A stretch of DNA of 60,007 bases from Pseudoalteromonas amylolytica. Lineage in GTDB: Bacteria; Pseudomonadota; Gammaproteobacteria; Enterobacterales; Alteromonadaceae. The translations under genes were made by a program, and so were the position numbers. The notes beneath the pieces are model-generated. The model was not told the origin of the DNA and ran no database searches. It saw only the letters and a program-made list of their open reading frames with translations. How positions within the stretch are numbered: position 1 is the first letter of the stretch; each line of letters begins with the position of its first letter. Where the stretch lies: contig NZ_MKJU01000032.1 in assembly GCF_001854605.1 (NCBI RefSeq), positions 1,148-61,154 of the forward strand, read 5' to 3'. Of the stretch, positions 35,978 to 44,187 are shown piece after piece.

Positions 35978-36612
35978 TAGCGCAATCTATGTATCGAAAT
36001 GGGGCGATTTTAACCGCCTTTGCACTGGTAACCACAGGTGGTGTAGCCGTAGTACAGTCGATGACCGCTGAGCGTATCGCACTACAGGAAAAACAACACC
36101 TAATGCAACTACTCGGGCAAGTTTTAAGCGCTGATGAGTATGACAACAAGCTTTATCTGGACTGCACCAGCAGCAATGCACCAGAGCTTGGCCCCGGTTC
36201 GCCACATATTATTTATCGTGCAACTAAAGCAGGAGAACCCGCAGCTCTGTTAGTTCGCCACGTCACACCAAAAGGTTACAGCGGTAACATTGACATTCTA
36301 ACGGCCGTTAAAGCCGATGGCAGTATTAGTGGGGTGCGTGTCACTCGTCATGAAGAAACCCCTGGCCTTGGTGATAAGGTGGAACTTGCTAAGTCAGATT
36401 GGATCACAAGCTTTAATGGCCTAACCATTAACGCTGATAACGCCAAACAATTTGCAGTCAAAAAAGACGGCGGTCAGTTTGACCAGTTTACGGGGGCCAC
36501 TATCACGCCACGCGCTGTTGTTGCTTCGGTGAAACAAGCAGTTGAATATACACAGCAAAACTTCGATGCATTATTTGCAGGCAAAAACCTGTGCGCAGGA
36601 GATGTACAATGA
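35974..36612 (+). CDS. rsxG: RsxG/RnfG, periplasmic FMN subunit of the Rnf complex
   Basis: 212 residues with one N-terminal transmembrane helix (residues 10-30) and a periplasmic FMN-binding domain. VRVTRHEETPGLGDKVE near 125-141 and FTGATITPRAVV near 172-183 are family motifs, with Thr176 the likely FMN-linked residue. ATGA overlaps with rsxD and rsxE show tight coupling. Confidence 0.96.
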   Translation: MIAQSMYRNGAILTAFALVTTGGVAVVQSMTAERIALQEKQHLMQLLGQVLSADEYDNKLYLDCTSSNAPELGPGSPHIIYRATKAGEPAALLVRHVTPKGYSGNIDILTAVKADGSISGVRVTRHEETPGLGDKVELAKSDWITSFNGLTINADNAKQFAVKKDGGQFDQFTGATITPRAVVASVKQAVEYTQQNFDALFAGKNLCAGDVQ

Positions 36613-37307
36613 GCGATATGAAAACCTTGTTCAAAGAAGGTATGTGGGCAAACAACCCCGCCCTTGTACAATTATTAGGGTTGTGTCCTCTGTTGGCAGT
36701 AACCAGCACGATTACCAATGCCCTTGGGTTGGGGCTGGCGACCTTGTTGGTATTGGTAGGCTCAAATGTCACCGTTTCTGTGGTGCGTAATTGGGTGCCG
36801 AAAGACATTCGTATCCCCGTGTTTGTCATGATCATCGCCGCATTTGTGACCATCGTTCAACTGCTGATGAACGCCTATACCTTTGGCTTATATCAATCCC
36901 TTGGCATCTTTATCCCCTTGATTGTAACCAACTGCGCCATCATTGGCCGTGCTGAGGCTTTCGCCTCTAAAAACAACCCCTTACTTAGCGCTTGGGACGG
37001 TGTCATGATGGGCCTAGGTTTTGCCATTGTCCTCATCGTACTAGGCACCATGCGCGAATTGATCGGTCAAGGCACCCTGTTTGATGGTGCAGATCTGTTA
37101 CTGGGCCCATGGGCGGCCAATTTGCGCGTGGAAATATTCCAGTTTGATAGCCAGTTCTTGGTGGCAATTTTACCTCCCGGAGCGTTCTTAGGCTTAGGCC
37201 TGCTGATCGCCGCTAAAAATGTGATTGATGCACAAATTAAAGCCAAAGCCGCACCTTCTTCAGAACCTGAAAAGGCACCCAGAGCACGTGTTACCAGTTT
37301 AACGTAA
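36609..37307 (+). CDS. rsxE: RsxE/RnfE, membrane subunit of the Rnf complex
   Basis: 232 residues from the ATG at 36609, which overlaps the rsxG stop (ATGA) and has AGGAG upstream. An in-frame ATG 18 bases earlier lies inside rsxG and is less suitable. Six hydrophobic segments are present; WANNPALVQLLGLCPLLAV and IPLIVTNCAIIGRAEA match the RsxA/RsxE family, the latter containing the membrane Cys. Confidence 0.96.
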   Translation: MSDMKTLFKEGMWANNPALVQLLGLCPLLAVTSTITNALGLGLATLLVLVGSNVTVSVVRNWVPKDIRIPVFVMIIAAFVTIVQLLMNAYTFGLYQSLGIFIPLIVTNCAIIGRAEAFASKNNPLLSAWDGVMMGLGFAIVLIVLGTMRELIGQGTLFDGADLLLGPWAANLRVEIFQFDSQFLVAILPPGAFLGLGLLIAAKNVIDAQIKAKAAPSSEPEKAPRARVTSLT

Positions 37308-37324
37308 AAGAATAAGAAGCAGTT

Positions 37325-37960
37325 ATGAACAAACAAAAACGTATTGAAATACTCACCCGCCTGCGCGATGACAATCCGCACCCTGAAACCGAGCTTGAGT
37401 ACTCATCGCCGTTTGAATTGTTAGTAGCCGTTACCCTCTCTGCGCAGGCCACTGATGTGGGGGTCAACAAGGCCACCCGCAAGCTGTTTCCTGTTGCCAA
37501 TACACCACAGGGCATTTTAGATTTAGGTCTTGAGGGTCTACGGGATTACATAAAAACCATTGGCCTGTTTAACTCAAAAGCAAACAACGTCTACAAGATG
37601 TGCCAAATTTTGGTTGAAAGGCATGGTAGCGAAGTACCCGAAAACCGCGAAGCTCTAGAGGCATTACCTGGGGTTGGCAGAAAAACCGCCAATGTAGTAC
37701 TGAACACCGCCTTCGGCTGGCCCACCATTGCCGTTGATACTCATATTTTTCGCGTTTCAAACCGTACCAAGTTTGCCATGGGTAAAGATGTGGTAGAGGT
37801 GGAAAAGAAGCTTGAAAAAGTCGTACCTAAGGAGTTCAAGGTGGATGTGCATCACTGGCTGATTCTACACGGCCGCTATGTGTGTACCGCCCGCAAGCCC
37901 AAGTGTGGCTCGTGTTTGATTGAAGACTTATGTGAGTTTAAGGATAAAGTCGATAGCTAA
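37325..37960 (+). CDS. nth: Endonuclease III (DNA glycosylase/AP lyase)
   Basis: 211 residues, the E. coli length. The helix-hairpin-helix LPGVGRKTANVV contains catalytic Lys120, followed by the catalytic Asp in IAVDTHIFRV. The C-terminal 4Fe-4S cluster has the pattern C-X6-C-X2-C-X5-C (CTARKPKCGSCLIEDLC). It removes oxidised pyrimidines in base excision repair. It sits 17 bp after rsxE, the same rsx-nth order as in E. coli. Confidence 0.98.
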   Translation: MNKQKRIEILTRLRDDNPHPETELEYSSPFELLVAVTLSAQATDVGVNKATRKLFPVANTPQGILDLGLEGLRDYIKTIGLFNSKANNVYKMCQILVERHGSEVPENREALEALPGVGRKTANVVLNTAFGWPTIAVDTHIFRVSNRTKFAMGKDVVEVEKKLEKVVPKEFKVDVHHWLILHGRYVCTARKPKCGSCLIEDLCEFKDKVDS

Positions 37961-37975
37961 TATCAGCGTGAGAAT

Positions 37976-38617
37976 ATGGACAATAACCTAATTGCTAGTT
38001 GGCAAGCAGAATATAGTCGCACATCATCAACCGTTATCATTCCCGATGGTTGCCGCGACTTGATAGTAAAAACACTCGGAAATGGTAAGCCAAATTGGTT
38101 CGTTTCTGAGCTGTTTGATAGCTCCGAGTTAGTCCAAATAGAAGCGAATAGCCAGTGGGTTGGGTTTCGTTTAAGTCCAGGCGCACAAATTAAAGAGCAA
38201 GCGCTACTAGAATACATTGAAGCTAAACAATGTCATGCGCAAGATGTAGAGAGTTTTATTGGCGAGTTTGTTTCCTCTGAAAGCTCCATTGAAGAAGCTT
38301 TGGAATGCTTTGCCTGCGACACAGGGTCTATAAAACAAAGCGCAGCCCAACTTGGAGTCAGTGTCAGAACCTTGCAGCGACTGGTTTTGCATAAAACAAA
38401 CAGAACGCCTAGTTATTGGTTGCAGTTAGCTAGACTTAGAAAAGCAGCTCGAAGCTTAACACACAGCACGCTTTTGGCTGATGTAGCCCATAACCATGGT
38501 TTTTCTGATCAATCCCATATGAATAGAGAGTTTCAACGCTGGCTTGGGCTGACACCAGTACAGCTTTTAAGCTCTCCAGCTATCATCAAGCAGCTCAATA
38601 GCAAAGGCTACGCTTAA
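37976..38617 (+). CDS. AraC-family transcriptional regulator
   Basis: 213 residues. The N-terminal half resembles the short sensor domain found in some AraC proteins (IIPDGCRDLIV near residue 22). The C-terminal half has two helix-turn-helix motifs: SAAQLGVSVRTLQRLVLHKTNR near 120 and LADVAHNHGFSDQSHMNREFQRW near 165. It begins 15 bp after nth in the same direction. Its stop overlaps the stop of the convergent VOC gene, sharing a TTAA. The target is unknown; the adjacent VOC gene is the obvious candidate. Confidence 0.88.
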   Translation: MDNNLIASWQAEYSRTSSTVIIPDGCRDLIVKTLGNGKPNWFVSELFDSSELVQIEANSQWVGFRLSPGAQIKEQALLEYIEAKQCHAQDVESFIGEFVSSESSIEEALECFACDTGSIKQSAAQLGVSVRTLQRLVLHKTNRTPSYWLQLARLRKAARSLTHSTLLADVAHNHGFSDQSHMNREFQRWLGLTPVQLLSSPAIIKQLNSKGYA

Positions 38618-38997
38618 GACCTGACAGGCGTACATATTTCAACTAAAAAGCCATTATTCTCCGTTACATAAGCGATTGTCTGACCCCAAGGCATTTGTGT
38701 TATATCTTGTACAAGTGACGCCCCAGCATCCAGCGCATTAGCAAGTGCTGCCTCTACATCATCAGTTTCAAAAGCTATCTCAAATGTCGGGGCTTTAGGG
38801 TTAGGTTCTGCGGGACGCTTGCCTAACTCATTCATTAGCTTCAAAGAGGAAAAGGAAAGTGTTGTACTACCTGTATCTAATTCCCCATAATCTCCACTTT
38901 CATGCAGCATTTTCTTTTTCAATCCGAATGCCTTTTCATAAAAGCTGAAAGTTTCACTGACATTTTCAACATACAGTATCGTGTATTTAAATTTCAA
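38614..38997 (-). CDS. VOC (glyoxalase/bleomycin-resistance) fold protein
   Basis: 127 residues, one VOC module with two beta-alpha-beta-beta-beta halves: KYTILYVENVSETFSFYEKAF at the start, FEIAFETDDVEAALANALDAG near 70-90, and IAYVTENNGFLVEIC near the end. Metal-ligand-like acidic and His positions are only partly evident, so the enzymatic role is open. It is convergent with the AraC gene, the two stops overlapping in TTAA. Confidence 0.88.
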   Translation of the reverse strand: MKFKYTILYVENVSETFSFYEKAFGLKKKMLHESGDYGELDTGSTTLSFSSLKLMNELGKRPAEPNPKAPTFEIAFETDDVEAALANALDAGASLVQDITQMPWGQTIAYVTENNGFLVEICTPVRS

Positions 38998-39157
38998 GGT
39001 ATTGCCCTCTTGTCGATTAAAGTCTCAATAACGCTACAGATAGGTGTGCTGCTTGTCTTGAACAATTGCGACAATCCTTAAACTAAATGTGCTACCACGA
39101 TAATTTGGTAACCGACCGGCCATGATAGCCATATAACTTTTCAAACATACCTAAAGC

Positions 39158-39544
39158 TTATGACTGAACATTTTTATCGTACGCTTTACGCGCTTTATTG
39201 ATTTTTGCATGGTGTTCATCGGCCCATGTAACTAGCTGATATAAAGGTTTTACTATCCCTTTTCCCATGGCAGTCAACTCATACTCAACCCGTGCTGGTA
39301 CTTCAGGGAATACCGTTCTTTTGACATAACCTTCACGCTCTAAGTCTCGTAGCGTTTGCGTTAGCATCCGCTGTGAGATCCCTATGATTCTAGACTTCAA
39401 AGCGTTGAACCGCTCAGCGCCGTCCACCAAAGCAAATAAGATTAACATTGACCATTTATCTCCAATTTGCGCAATCACATTGCGAATTGGACATGTCTCG
39501 TCATTATAAAACTTTCGTCTTTCTTTAATGTTTTTTTCAGCCAC
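39158..39544 (-). CDS. HxlR-family winged-helix transcriptional regulator
   Basis: 128 residues. CPIRNVIAQIGDKWSMLILFAL is the family hallmark, with Cys18 a possible redox or electrophile sensor as in related proteins. RFNALKSRIIGISQRMLTQTLRDLEREGYVKR is the winged-helix DNA-binding part. It is divergent from the secreted SnoaL-like gene at 39700 and probably controls that gene and itself through sites in the 155-bp intergenic region. Confidence 0.92.
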   Translation of the reverse strand: MAEKNIKERRKFYNDETCPIRNVIAQIGDKWSMLILFALVDGAERFNALKSRIIGISQRMLTQTLRDLEREGYVKRTVFPEVPARVEYELTAMGKGIVKPLYQLVTWADEHHAKINKARKAYDKNVQS

Positions 39545-39589
39545 CCATTTTTCCTTAACTATCTGTTTTATTTAAAAATATACCTCGAT

Positions 39590-39675
39590 TAGGTTACCTA
39601 TTTGTGCCTAGGGTAGGTTTGTGTGCCTAATTGCAAGGTAAGTTACTAATAATTACTATAGTCTCACTTAGTAAC
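39590..39675. promoter_or_regulatory. Candidate HxlR operator region
   Basis: TAGGTTACCTA (39590-39600) is an 11-bp palindrome. GTTACTAA (39642-39649) and TTAGTAAC (39668-39675) form a perfect inverted pair centred 26 bp apart. GTGCCTA occurs twice in direct orientation (39604 and 39623). All lie between the divergent starts of the HxlR gene and its neighbour. Confidence 0.45.
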
Positions 39676-39699
39676 CAAGTCGAATTTTAGGAAATATTT

Positions 39700-40242
39700 A
39701 TGTTTAAGGCCATTACATTTTTATTATTTGCTTTAATGAGCATGGGCTCACTCGCTCAAGGCATTGATAAACCGAGCATTGATTTTAAATCATTGCAAAA
39801 ATCAAACTGGACAAAGCAAGAGTTAGAAAATGCATTGCTCATCAAAGATTTTGTGCAAAGCCTAATGAATAATCACGATTTTGATTATGTTTTGGCACAG
39901 TACAACAACAGTGCGTACAAGCAGCACAATCGCAACCTTCCAGATAAAATGACGGGGTTAGTTGGTTTCTTGAAAGATTTTGTAGAAGATTATCCCGAAT
40001 ATTCTTACGACGTTAAGCGCATTCTTGTGGATGGTGATTTTGTGATCTTTCACTCTCACGCCACTTTATACGAAGACGATAGAGGCAATGACCAAAAAGG
40101 CATGAATATCATTGATACTTGGCGAGTTGAAAACGGCCGCATCGTCGAGCATTGGGACTCAATTCAAGCACTGGATGGCTTTATGCGCTTTTATTCACTG
40201 ATAAGCGGTGGAACCATTCGTAATGACAATAGCGTGTTTTAA
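39700..40242 (+). CDS. Secreted SnoaL-like/NTF2-fold protein
   Basis: 180 residues with an N-terminal signal peptide (MFKAITFLLFALMSMGSLAQ). The mature part shows the SnoaL-like polyketide-cyclase fold: VLAQYNNSAYKQHNRNLPD near 65-83, VDGDFVIFHSHATL near 110-123 and IIDTWRVENGRIVEHWDSIQ near 135-154. Related proteins are commonly induced by HxlR regulators. The substrate is unknown. AGGAAATATTT precedes the ATG. Confidence 0.85.
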   Translation: MFKAITFLLFALMSMGSLAQGIDKPSIDFKSLQKSNWTKQELENALLIKDFVQSLMNNHDFDYVLAQYNNSAYKQHNRNLPDKMTGLVGFLKDFVEDYPEYSYDVKRILVDGDFVIFHSHATLYEDDRGNDQKGMNIIDTWRVENGRIVEHWDSIQALDGFMRFYSLISGGTIRNDNSVF

Positions 40243-40243
40243 G

Positions 40244-40350
40244 CCGTATTGAATTTGTATGAGTAAAGATGTGGTGAAGTAGCACAAAACTCGAAAAGGA
40301 AACCCCAAAAGAGTTTAACGTATACGCTCGCCACGGACTGATTAGCCGAC
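40244..40350 (+). pseudogene. Possible degraded fragment of an nth-like gene
   Basis: Starting 2 bp after the SnoaL-like stop, the sequence aligns with the nth segment at about 37763-37865. It shares a 13-bp exact block (GTAAAGATGTGGT) and a decayed version of the stretch encoding KKLEKVVPKEFKVDVHHWLI, with single-base gaps and in-frame stops. It is not open in any frame. The match was made by eye over ~100 bp and is moderate, so chance or another origin cannot be excluded. Confidence 0.45.
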
Positions 40351-40482
40351 GCAGGAAGAGACTGGCTCGTCGTTTTCGCTTACACCTTGATATTAACCAG
40401 CACACATGGACTGATCCGATTTCGCCAACAACAAATTGACTAAAAAGAAGCTGATACAGGTTCTTCCGAGGACGAAGAAAGC

Positions 40483-40800
40483 ATGGTCGCTCACCAAATC
40501 AAAACGCTGTTGGTTGAAGAAAAACGCTTTTTAGAGCCCTGTTTGCGTGTTGTAGACATTGCACGGGAGTTAGATGTACCTGAATACCGTATTCGCACTA
40601 TTTTGCTCAATCATTTCAATGCCAAAAACTTTAATCACTACGTTAACCAAATGCGTATCGAACACGCTAAAGCACTGTTATGCGCGCTTGATAAATAAGA
40701 TTGGTCAGTTCTGGTTGTGGGGATTGAAAGTGGCTTTGCCTCTGCCGTCCCATTTACACGCGCTTTCAAGGAGTTTACAGATTGCACACCCGGGCAGTAG
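40483..40800 (+). pseudogene. AraC-family regulator remnant with in-frame stop
   Basis: The frame from 40483 encodes LEPCLRVVDIARELDVPEYR and NFNHYVNQMRIEHAKALL, typical of AraC C-terminal domains. It then meets TAA at 40696-40698 and continues in the same frame as DWSVLVVGIESGFASAVPF and TRAFKEFTDCTPGQ before TAG at 40798. The second part is the second AraC helix-turn-helix, so the TAA is a nonsense mutation in an older gene. No sensor or membrane domain remains upstream. The last ~93 bp are duplicated at 41587. Confidence 0.85.
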
Positions 40801-41004
40801 CGCAAGCAAAACCTAACACCGCAGTAGTGCCTTTAACCAAGGCTTGCGTTGGTAGTCAGTGGAACAGGACTTGCTTTACTCTTAGCTAGATAAGCCTTAA
40901 CTTGGTCTATCAGAACTCATTTGAGGTTTTGCGACTGGGTGAGTGTAAGAGCTTTTCTTCAAAGCGTGAACCTGAAACTCTGTTGGGTGGCGCCTTTGGC
41001 TTAA
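40708..41004 (+). repeat. 297-bp perfect direct repeat, copy 1
   Basis: Identical base for base to 41587-41883, offset 879 bp. It begins inside the second half of the AraC remnant and ends inside a palindromic element. Beyond the identical block, similarity continues at a lower level for about 95 bp to the right. Confidence 0.95.
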
Positions 41005-41054
41005 GCAACCGGCCTTTTGACATAGGCCGATTAAGTGGCAAAGCCATGCCACCC
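40985..41054. repeat. Cloverleaf-like palindromic element, copy 1
   Basis: The outer stem GGGTGGC/GCCACCC encloses three arms: GCC-TTT-GGC; a long arm CTTAA...CGGCC with loop TTTTGACATA and GGCCG...TTAAG; and TGGC-AAA-GCCA. It resembles REP-type elements. Compared with copy 2, the inner stem differs in sequence but is still paired. Confidence 0.7.
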
Positions 41055-41140
41055 GACAAAAATGATAAATTTGCACTTAGAAACAACCCGACTAACCGCG
41101 TTCAAGGTTTCAAGTTTGAGTGCCAGTCCTACATCAACGT

Positions 41141-41440
41141 TTAATAGGTCTTAGCTCCAGGAATTTCTCTATCACAATCAACTGCTGCTAGATAAGATAT
41201 AGTTTCACCATTAATAGTAGTTGGCGGTAAAGTACCTACCTCATAGCCCTCGATACTAGTTTGCCAAAGCTGAAAAAAGTCAAATTGGTCAAACGATGTA
41301 CTTGTAACGAGCTTTTTACAATCACCTGTTTTATTGAATACATGATCGCCAACAAAAGTGAAATATTTACTTATATCATCAGCTGAAGCGGAAGGTGCTA
41401 AAATAAAAATTGAAAAGCAGAGAATAAACTTCTTATACAT
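41141..41440 (-). CDS. Small secreted protein of unknown function
   Basis: 99 residues with a signal peptide (MYKKFILCFSIFILAPSASA). The mature ~79 residues contain two Cys (CKK and VDCDRE) that could form a disulfide. GDHVFNKTGDCKKLV and WQTSIEGYEVGTLPPTTING are present, with no recognised domain. It lies between the two copies of the 297-bp repeat and is the only intact gene there, so it may have arrived with the rearrangement. AAGGATC precedes the start. Confidence 0.75.
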   Translation of the reverse strand: MYKKFILCFSIFILAPSASADDISKYFTFVGDHVFNKTGDCKKLVTSTSFDQFDFFQLWQTSIEGYEVGTLPPTTINGETISYLAAVDCDREIPGAKTY

Positions 41441-41586
41441 AACAAGATCCTTTTTTATGGAAAAATTGTAAAACTAATACACAGCCCTGCAACCTGCAAA
41501 ACTGCAACAACAAGCATACAAAAAATCAACACCAATGAAAATAGCAAACTATTCTTTTGAGAGACTGCCGCTTACCGACAGCGTTT

Positions 41587-41883
41587 GTTCTGGTTGTGGG
41601 GATTGAAAGTGGCTTTGCCTCTGCCGTCCCATTTACACGCGCTTTCAAGGAGTTTACAGATTGCACACCCGGGCAGTAGCGCAAGCAAAACCTAACACCG
41701 CAGTAGTGCCTTTAACCAAGGCTTGCGTTGGTAGTCAGTGGAACAGGACTTGCTTTACTCTTAGCTAGATAAGCCTTAACTTGGTCTATCAGAACTCATT
41801 TGAGGTTTTGCGACTGGGTGAGTGTAAGAGCTTTTCTTCAAAGCGTGAACCTGAAACTCTGTTGGGTGGCGCCTTTGGCTTAA
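41587..41883 (+). repeat. 297-bp perfect direct repeat, copy 2
   Basis: Identical to 40708-41004. It includes a second copy of the AraC tail (to TAG at 41677-41679) with no upstream AraC sequence, so this copy appears to be the displaced one on its left side. On its right it runs into the palindrome just downstream of the intact S41 peptidase gene. Confidence 0.95.
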
Positions 41884-41929
41884 CCAACCTTTTGACGTAG
41901 GTTGGATAAGTGGCGCAGCCACGCCACCC
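41864..41929. repeat. Cloverleaf-like palindromic element, copy 2
   Basis: Outer stem GGGTGGCG/CGCCACCC; the long arm pairs CCAACC with GGTTGG around TTTTGACGTA and extends through CTTA/TAAG; a side arm is TGGC-GCA-GCCA. It ends 14 bp downstream of the S41 peptidase stop codon and could protect or terminate that transcript. Confidence 0.7.
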
Positions 41930-41943
41930 GAAAAATGATAAAT

Positions 41944-43194
41944 TTACTTAGAAACAACTCGGCTTACCGCGCTACCTACCACCTGTAATGCTTTTAAAAG
42001 TACCTTATCTGTGCCGTTTTGAAAGTCATCCCAACGGGTGTTAACCAACACATCTGGGTAGACGGCATCCGTTTCTTCATCAATAAAGGGGTAGTAACGC
42101 ACAGACAAACTTAACTGACGGCCTGAGTTGGGCAACGCAAACCGATAGCTTTCAGAAAAAGTATTGGGGTCGCCTCCTGTTGGCTCGCCAATGATTTTGG
42201 CATTAAAAATTTGTCTAAATTGAAGCACATTACTCATTGCTGCTGAAAACGTGTGGCCGTCGGTCAGTAGTGCTGTTCCTGCCAACCAATCAAACTGCGG
42301 CAGCGACTGAAGACACGAAGAAAATGCCAGCCCAGTGTAAAAGCTTCCCCCACTATTTCCTCGAAAATCAATGATCAATTTAGTTGCTTTACTGTTGGTT
42401 AAGCGGCTTTTAAGCGCATCACATTGCGCCATTACGTCTTCATATTTAGGGTATTGAGTGAAGCGAAAATAAGCCGTGTCATTATTGATAAAAGCTAATT
42501 GGATACCTGCTAAATTGATGTTCTGAAAATCAAGCTTGGGAGTTTTTACGCTAAATGTATGGACCACTTCACTAAATGCTTGCATTGAAACGGGTGAAAC
42601 ATGTGTATTGGTGATTATACTGCCTCTACGTGTGGCAAATTGTGCCGGTTGTGAGTCAATCACAACGCCCAACCCTCGCAGCAACTTTTCCAGCGTGAGG
42701 TAAAACTCAAATCGTACTGTTTGACTGTAGCGGTTATCTACCCCGGGCAAATAGCTACCTAACAACTTATACAACGCCGACACATCAATGCCATTAATAC
42801 TCACAAGCTCACTGCCAACCAAATCACGATAATTCTTTGAGCTTGCAATAATGATGAGTTTGTCCGCAAAGAATTTCAATCGAAATGGGTAGTGTTTGTG
42901 GGGGCCTGACATCATAAAGTAGTTTGAGTGGCCATCACCAATTGAGGCCGTAATTCCCATCAGCCTAGTCTCAACCTCTACCTCTGAGAGTAAGGGAAGA
43001 TCTTTTTTAAGCTTGTCTATCTGGGCGTCAAATTCAGCTTCAGGTAGGGTATGAAAAGGAGAAATATGCTTAGTTTTTACTTTCTCTTTATAAAAATCAA
43101 TATCTTGCTCCCAGTATTGCATTTTAGCCCCTGATAATGCGCTGGCATAACAAGGAATAAAAAGTGCCCAAAAGGCGCTCATTAGAGACTTCAT
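41944..43194 (-). CDS. S41-family (C-terminal processing-like) peptidase, exported
   Basis: 416 residues with an N-terminal signal sequence (MKSLMSAFWALFIPCYASALS). MGITASIGDGHSNYF near 80-94 and LIIDFRGNSGGSFYTGLAFS near 275-294 are S41 family motifs. TDGHTFSAAMSNVLQF near 315 supplies the catalytic Ser, with EPTGG following. No PDZ domain is obvious. The start lies 5 bp after the GlxA-like regulator stop with AAGGA upstream, so the two form an operon. The substrate is unknown. Confidence 0.9.
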   Translation of the reverse strand: MKSLMSAFWALFIPCYASALSGAKMQYWEQDIDFYKEKVKTKHISPFHTLPEAEFDAQIDKLKKDLPLLSEVEVETRLMGITASIGDGHSNYFMMSGPHKHYPFRLKFFADKLIIIASSKNYRDLVGSELVSINGIDVSALYKLLGSYLPGVDNRYSQTVRFEFYLTLEKLLRGLGVVIDSQPAQFATRRGSIITNTHVSPVSMQAFSEVVHTFSVKTPKLDFQNINLAGIQLAFINNDTAYFRFTQYPKYEDVMAQCDALKSRLTNSKATKLIIDFRGNSGGSFYTGLAFSSCLQSLPQFDWLAGTALLTDGHTFSAAMSNVLQFRQIFNAKIIGEPTGGDPNTFSESYRFALPNSGRQLSLSVRYYPFIDEETDAVYPDVLVNTRWDDFQNGTDKVLLKALQVVGSAVSRVVSK

Positions 43195-43199
43195 TACTA

Positions 43200-44144
43200 T
43201 TACATTCCTTTTGAAAATTTTGACGGTGACACTGAAAATTGGCGATAAAAGGCACGCCGAAAGCTATCATAACTACTGAACCCGACTCTTCGGCTTATCT
43301 GCTCAACACTCATGCTCTCATCCCCCAATAAGTCTCTGGCGAAGTTAAGTTTCATCTTTTTAAAATAATGACTTGGAGTACAACCTAGGTGTTGCTTAAA
43401 GAGCCTAGTTAATTGCCGCTCACTAAGACAGAGCTGCTCAGACATCTGAGCGACAGTGATATGCTCATTCACTCTAGCGCTAAGCCAATCAAGTAGAGGC
43501 GATAATTTTAGGCTCTGTGCAGATTGAATTTGTAGAATATCGGAAAACTGATTTTGTGAACCAGAGCGCTGGATGTAAACCACCAGCTCTTTGGCAACTT
43601 TTGCGGCGATTGAATTGCCGTGGTCTTCTCTAATAATTGCTAGCGCAAGGTCGACACCCGATAAAACACCCGCTGATGACCATTTATTGCCACTCTTTAC
43701 AAAAAGCGGTTCACTACAGACTTCTTTGCTAGGGTTTTGTGTTGATAATTCACTACAATGACGCCAATGAGACGTCATAGTCATATCCTCGTGAGGAAAC
43801 AACTTAGCCAAAACAAATGCACCTGTACAAATGCTTATCACCCGCTTTGCACTGTTGGCTATTTTGCGCAGCTGTTGATTCTGTGTTTCAGTCAAAGTGA
43901 GCGTCCGCATGCCGGCACCGCCACAAATAATTAAGTCATCGCATGATATTGGGTCGTCAATGGAAACATCAGGAAGTAACTGCTGACCATGAGAAGTTTT
44001 GATAGCACACTCATCAAGCCCCAACAATTTTGCCGAATACGCTTTAGGGACAAAGGAGTTGGTTTCCATAAACGCATCCAATGGGCCAAACAAATCTAAA
44101 GCCTGAAATTCATCCGCAATAAAATATAGCTGTTTTATCGTCAT
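43200..44144 (-). CDS. GlxA-type transcriptional regulator (DJ-1/PfpI domain + AraC DNA-binding domain)
   Basis: 314 residues. The N-terminal ~190 residues have the DJ-1/PfpI fold with the nucleophile-elbow-like ISICTGAFVLAK near 104-115. The C-terminal AraC domain has ITVAQMSEQLCLSERQLTRLFK and MSVEQISRRVGFSSYDSFRRAF. Such regulators sense small molecules through the DJ-1-like domain. It is co-transcribed with the S41 peptidase, which may be its target. The stem-loop CGACAG-AGC-CTGTCG lies just upstream. Confidence 0.92.
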   Translation of the reverse strand: MTIKQLYFIADEFQALDLFGPLDAFMETNSFVPKAYSAKLLGLDECAIKTSHGQQLLPDVSIDDPISCDDLIICGGAGMRTLTLTETQNQQLRKIANSAKRVISICTGAFVLAKLFPHEDMTMTSHWRHCSELSTQNPSKEVCSEPLFVKSGNKWSSAGVLSGVDLALAIIREDHGNSIAAKVAKELVVYIQRSGSQNQFSDILQIQSAQSLKLSPLLDWLSARVNEHITVAQMSEQLCLSERQLTRLFKQHLGCTPSHYFKKMKLNFARDLLGDESMSVEQISRRVGFSSYDSFRRAFYRQFSVSPSKFSKGM

Positions 44145-44172
44145 ACCATCCTCCGAAAAACAAAGTATAACC

Positions 44173-44187
44173 CGACAGAGCCTGTCG
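44173..44187. promoter_or_regulatory. Short inverted repeat upstream of the GlxA-like gene
   Basis: CGACAG (44173-44178) and CTGTCG (44182-44187) with a 3-nt loop lie about 30 bp upstream of the GlxA-like start. On the plus strand a T5 tract follows, but no plus-strand gene ends here, so an operator is as likely as a terminator. Confidence 0.35.
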
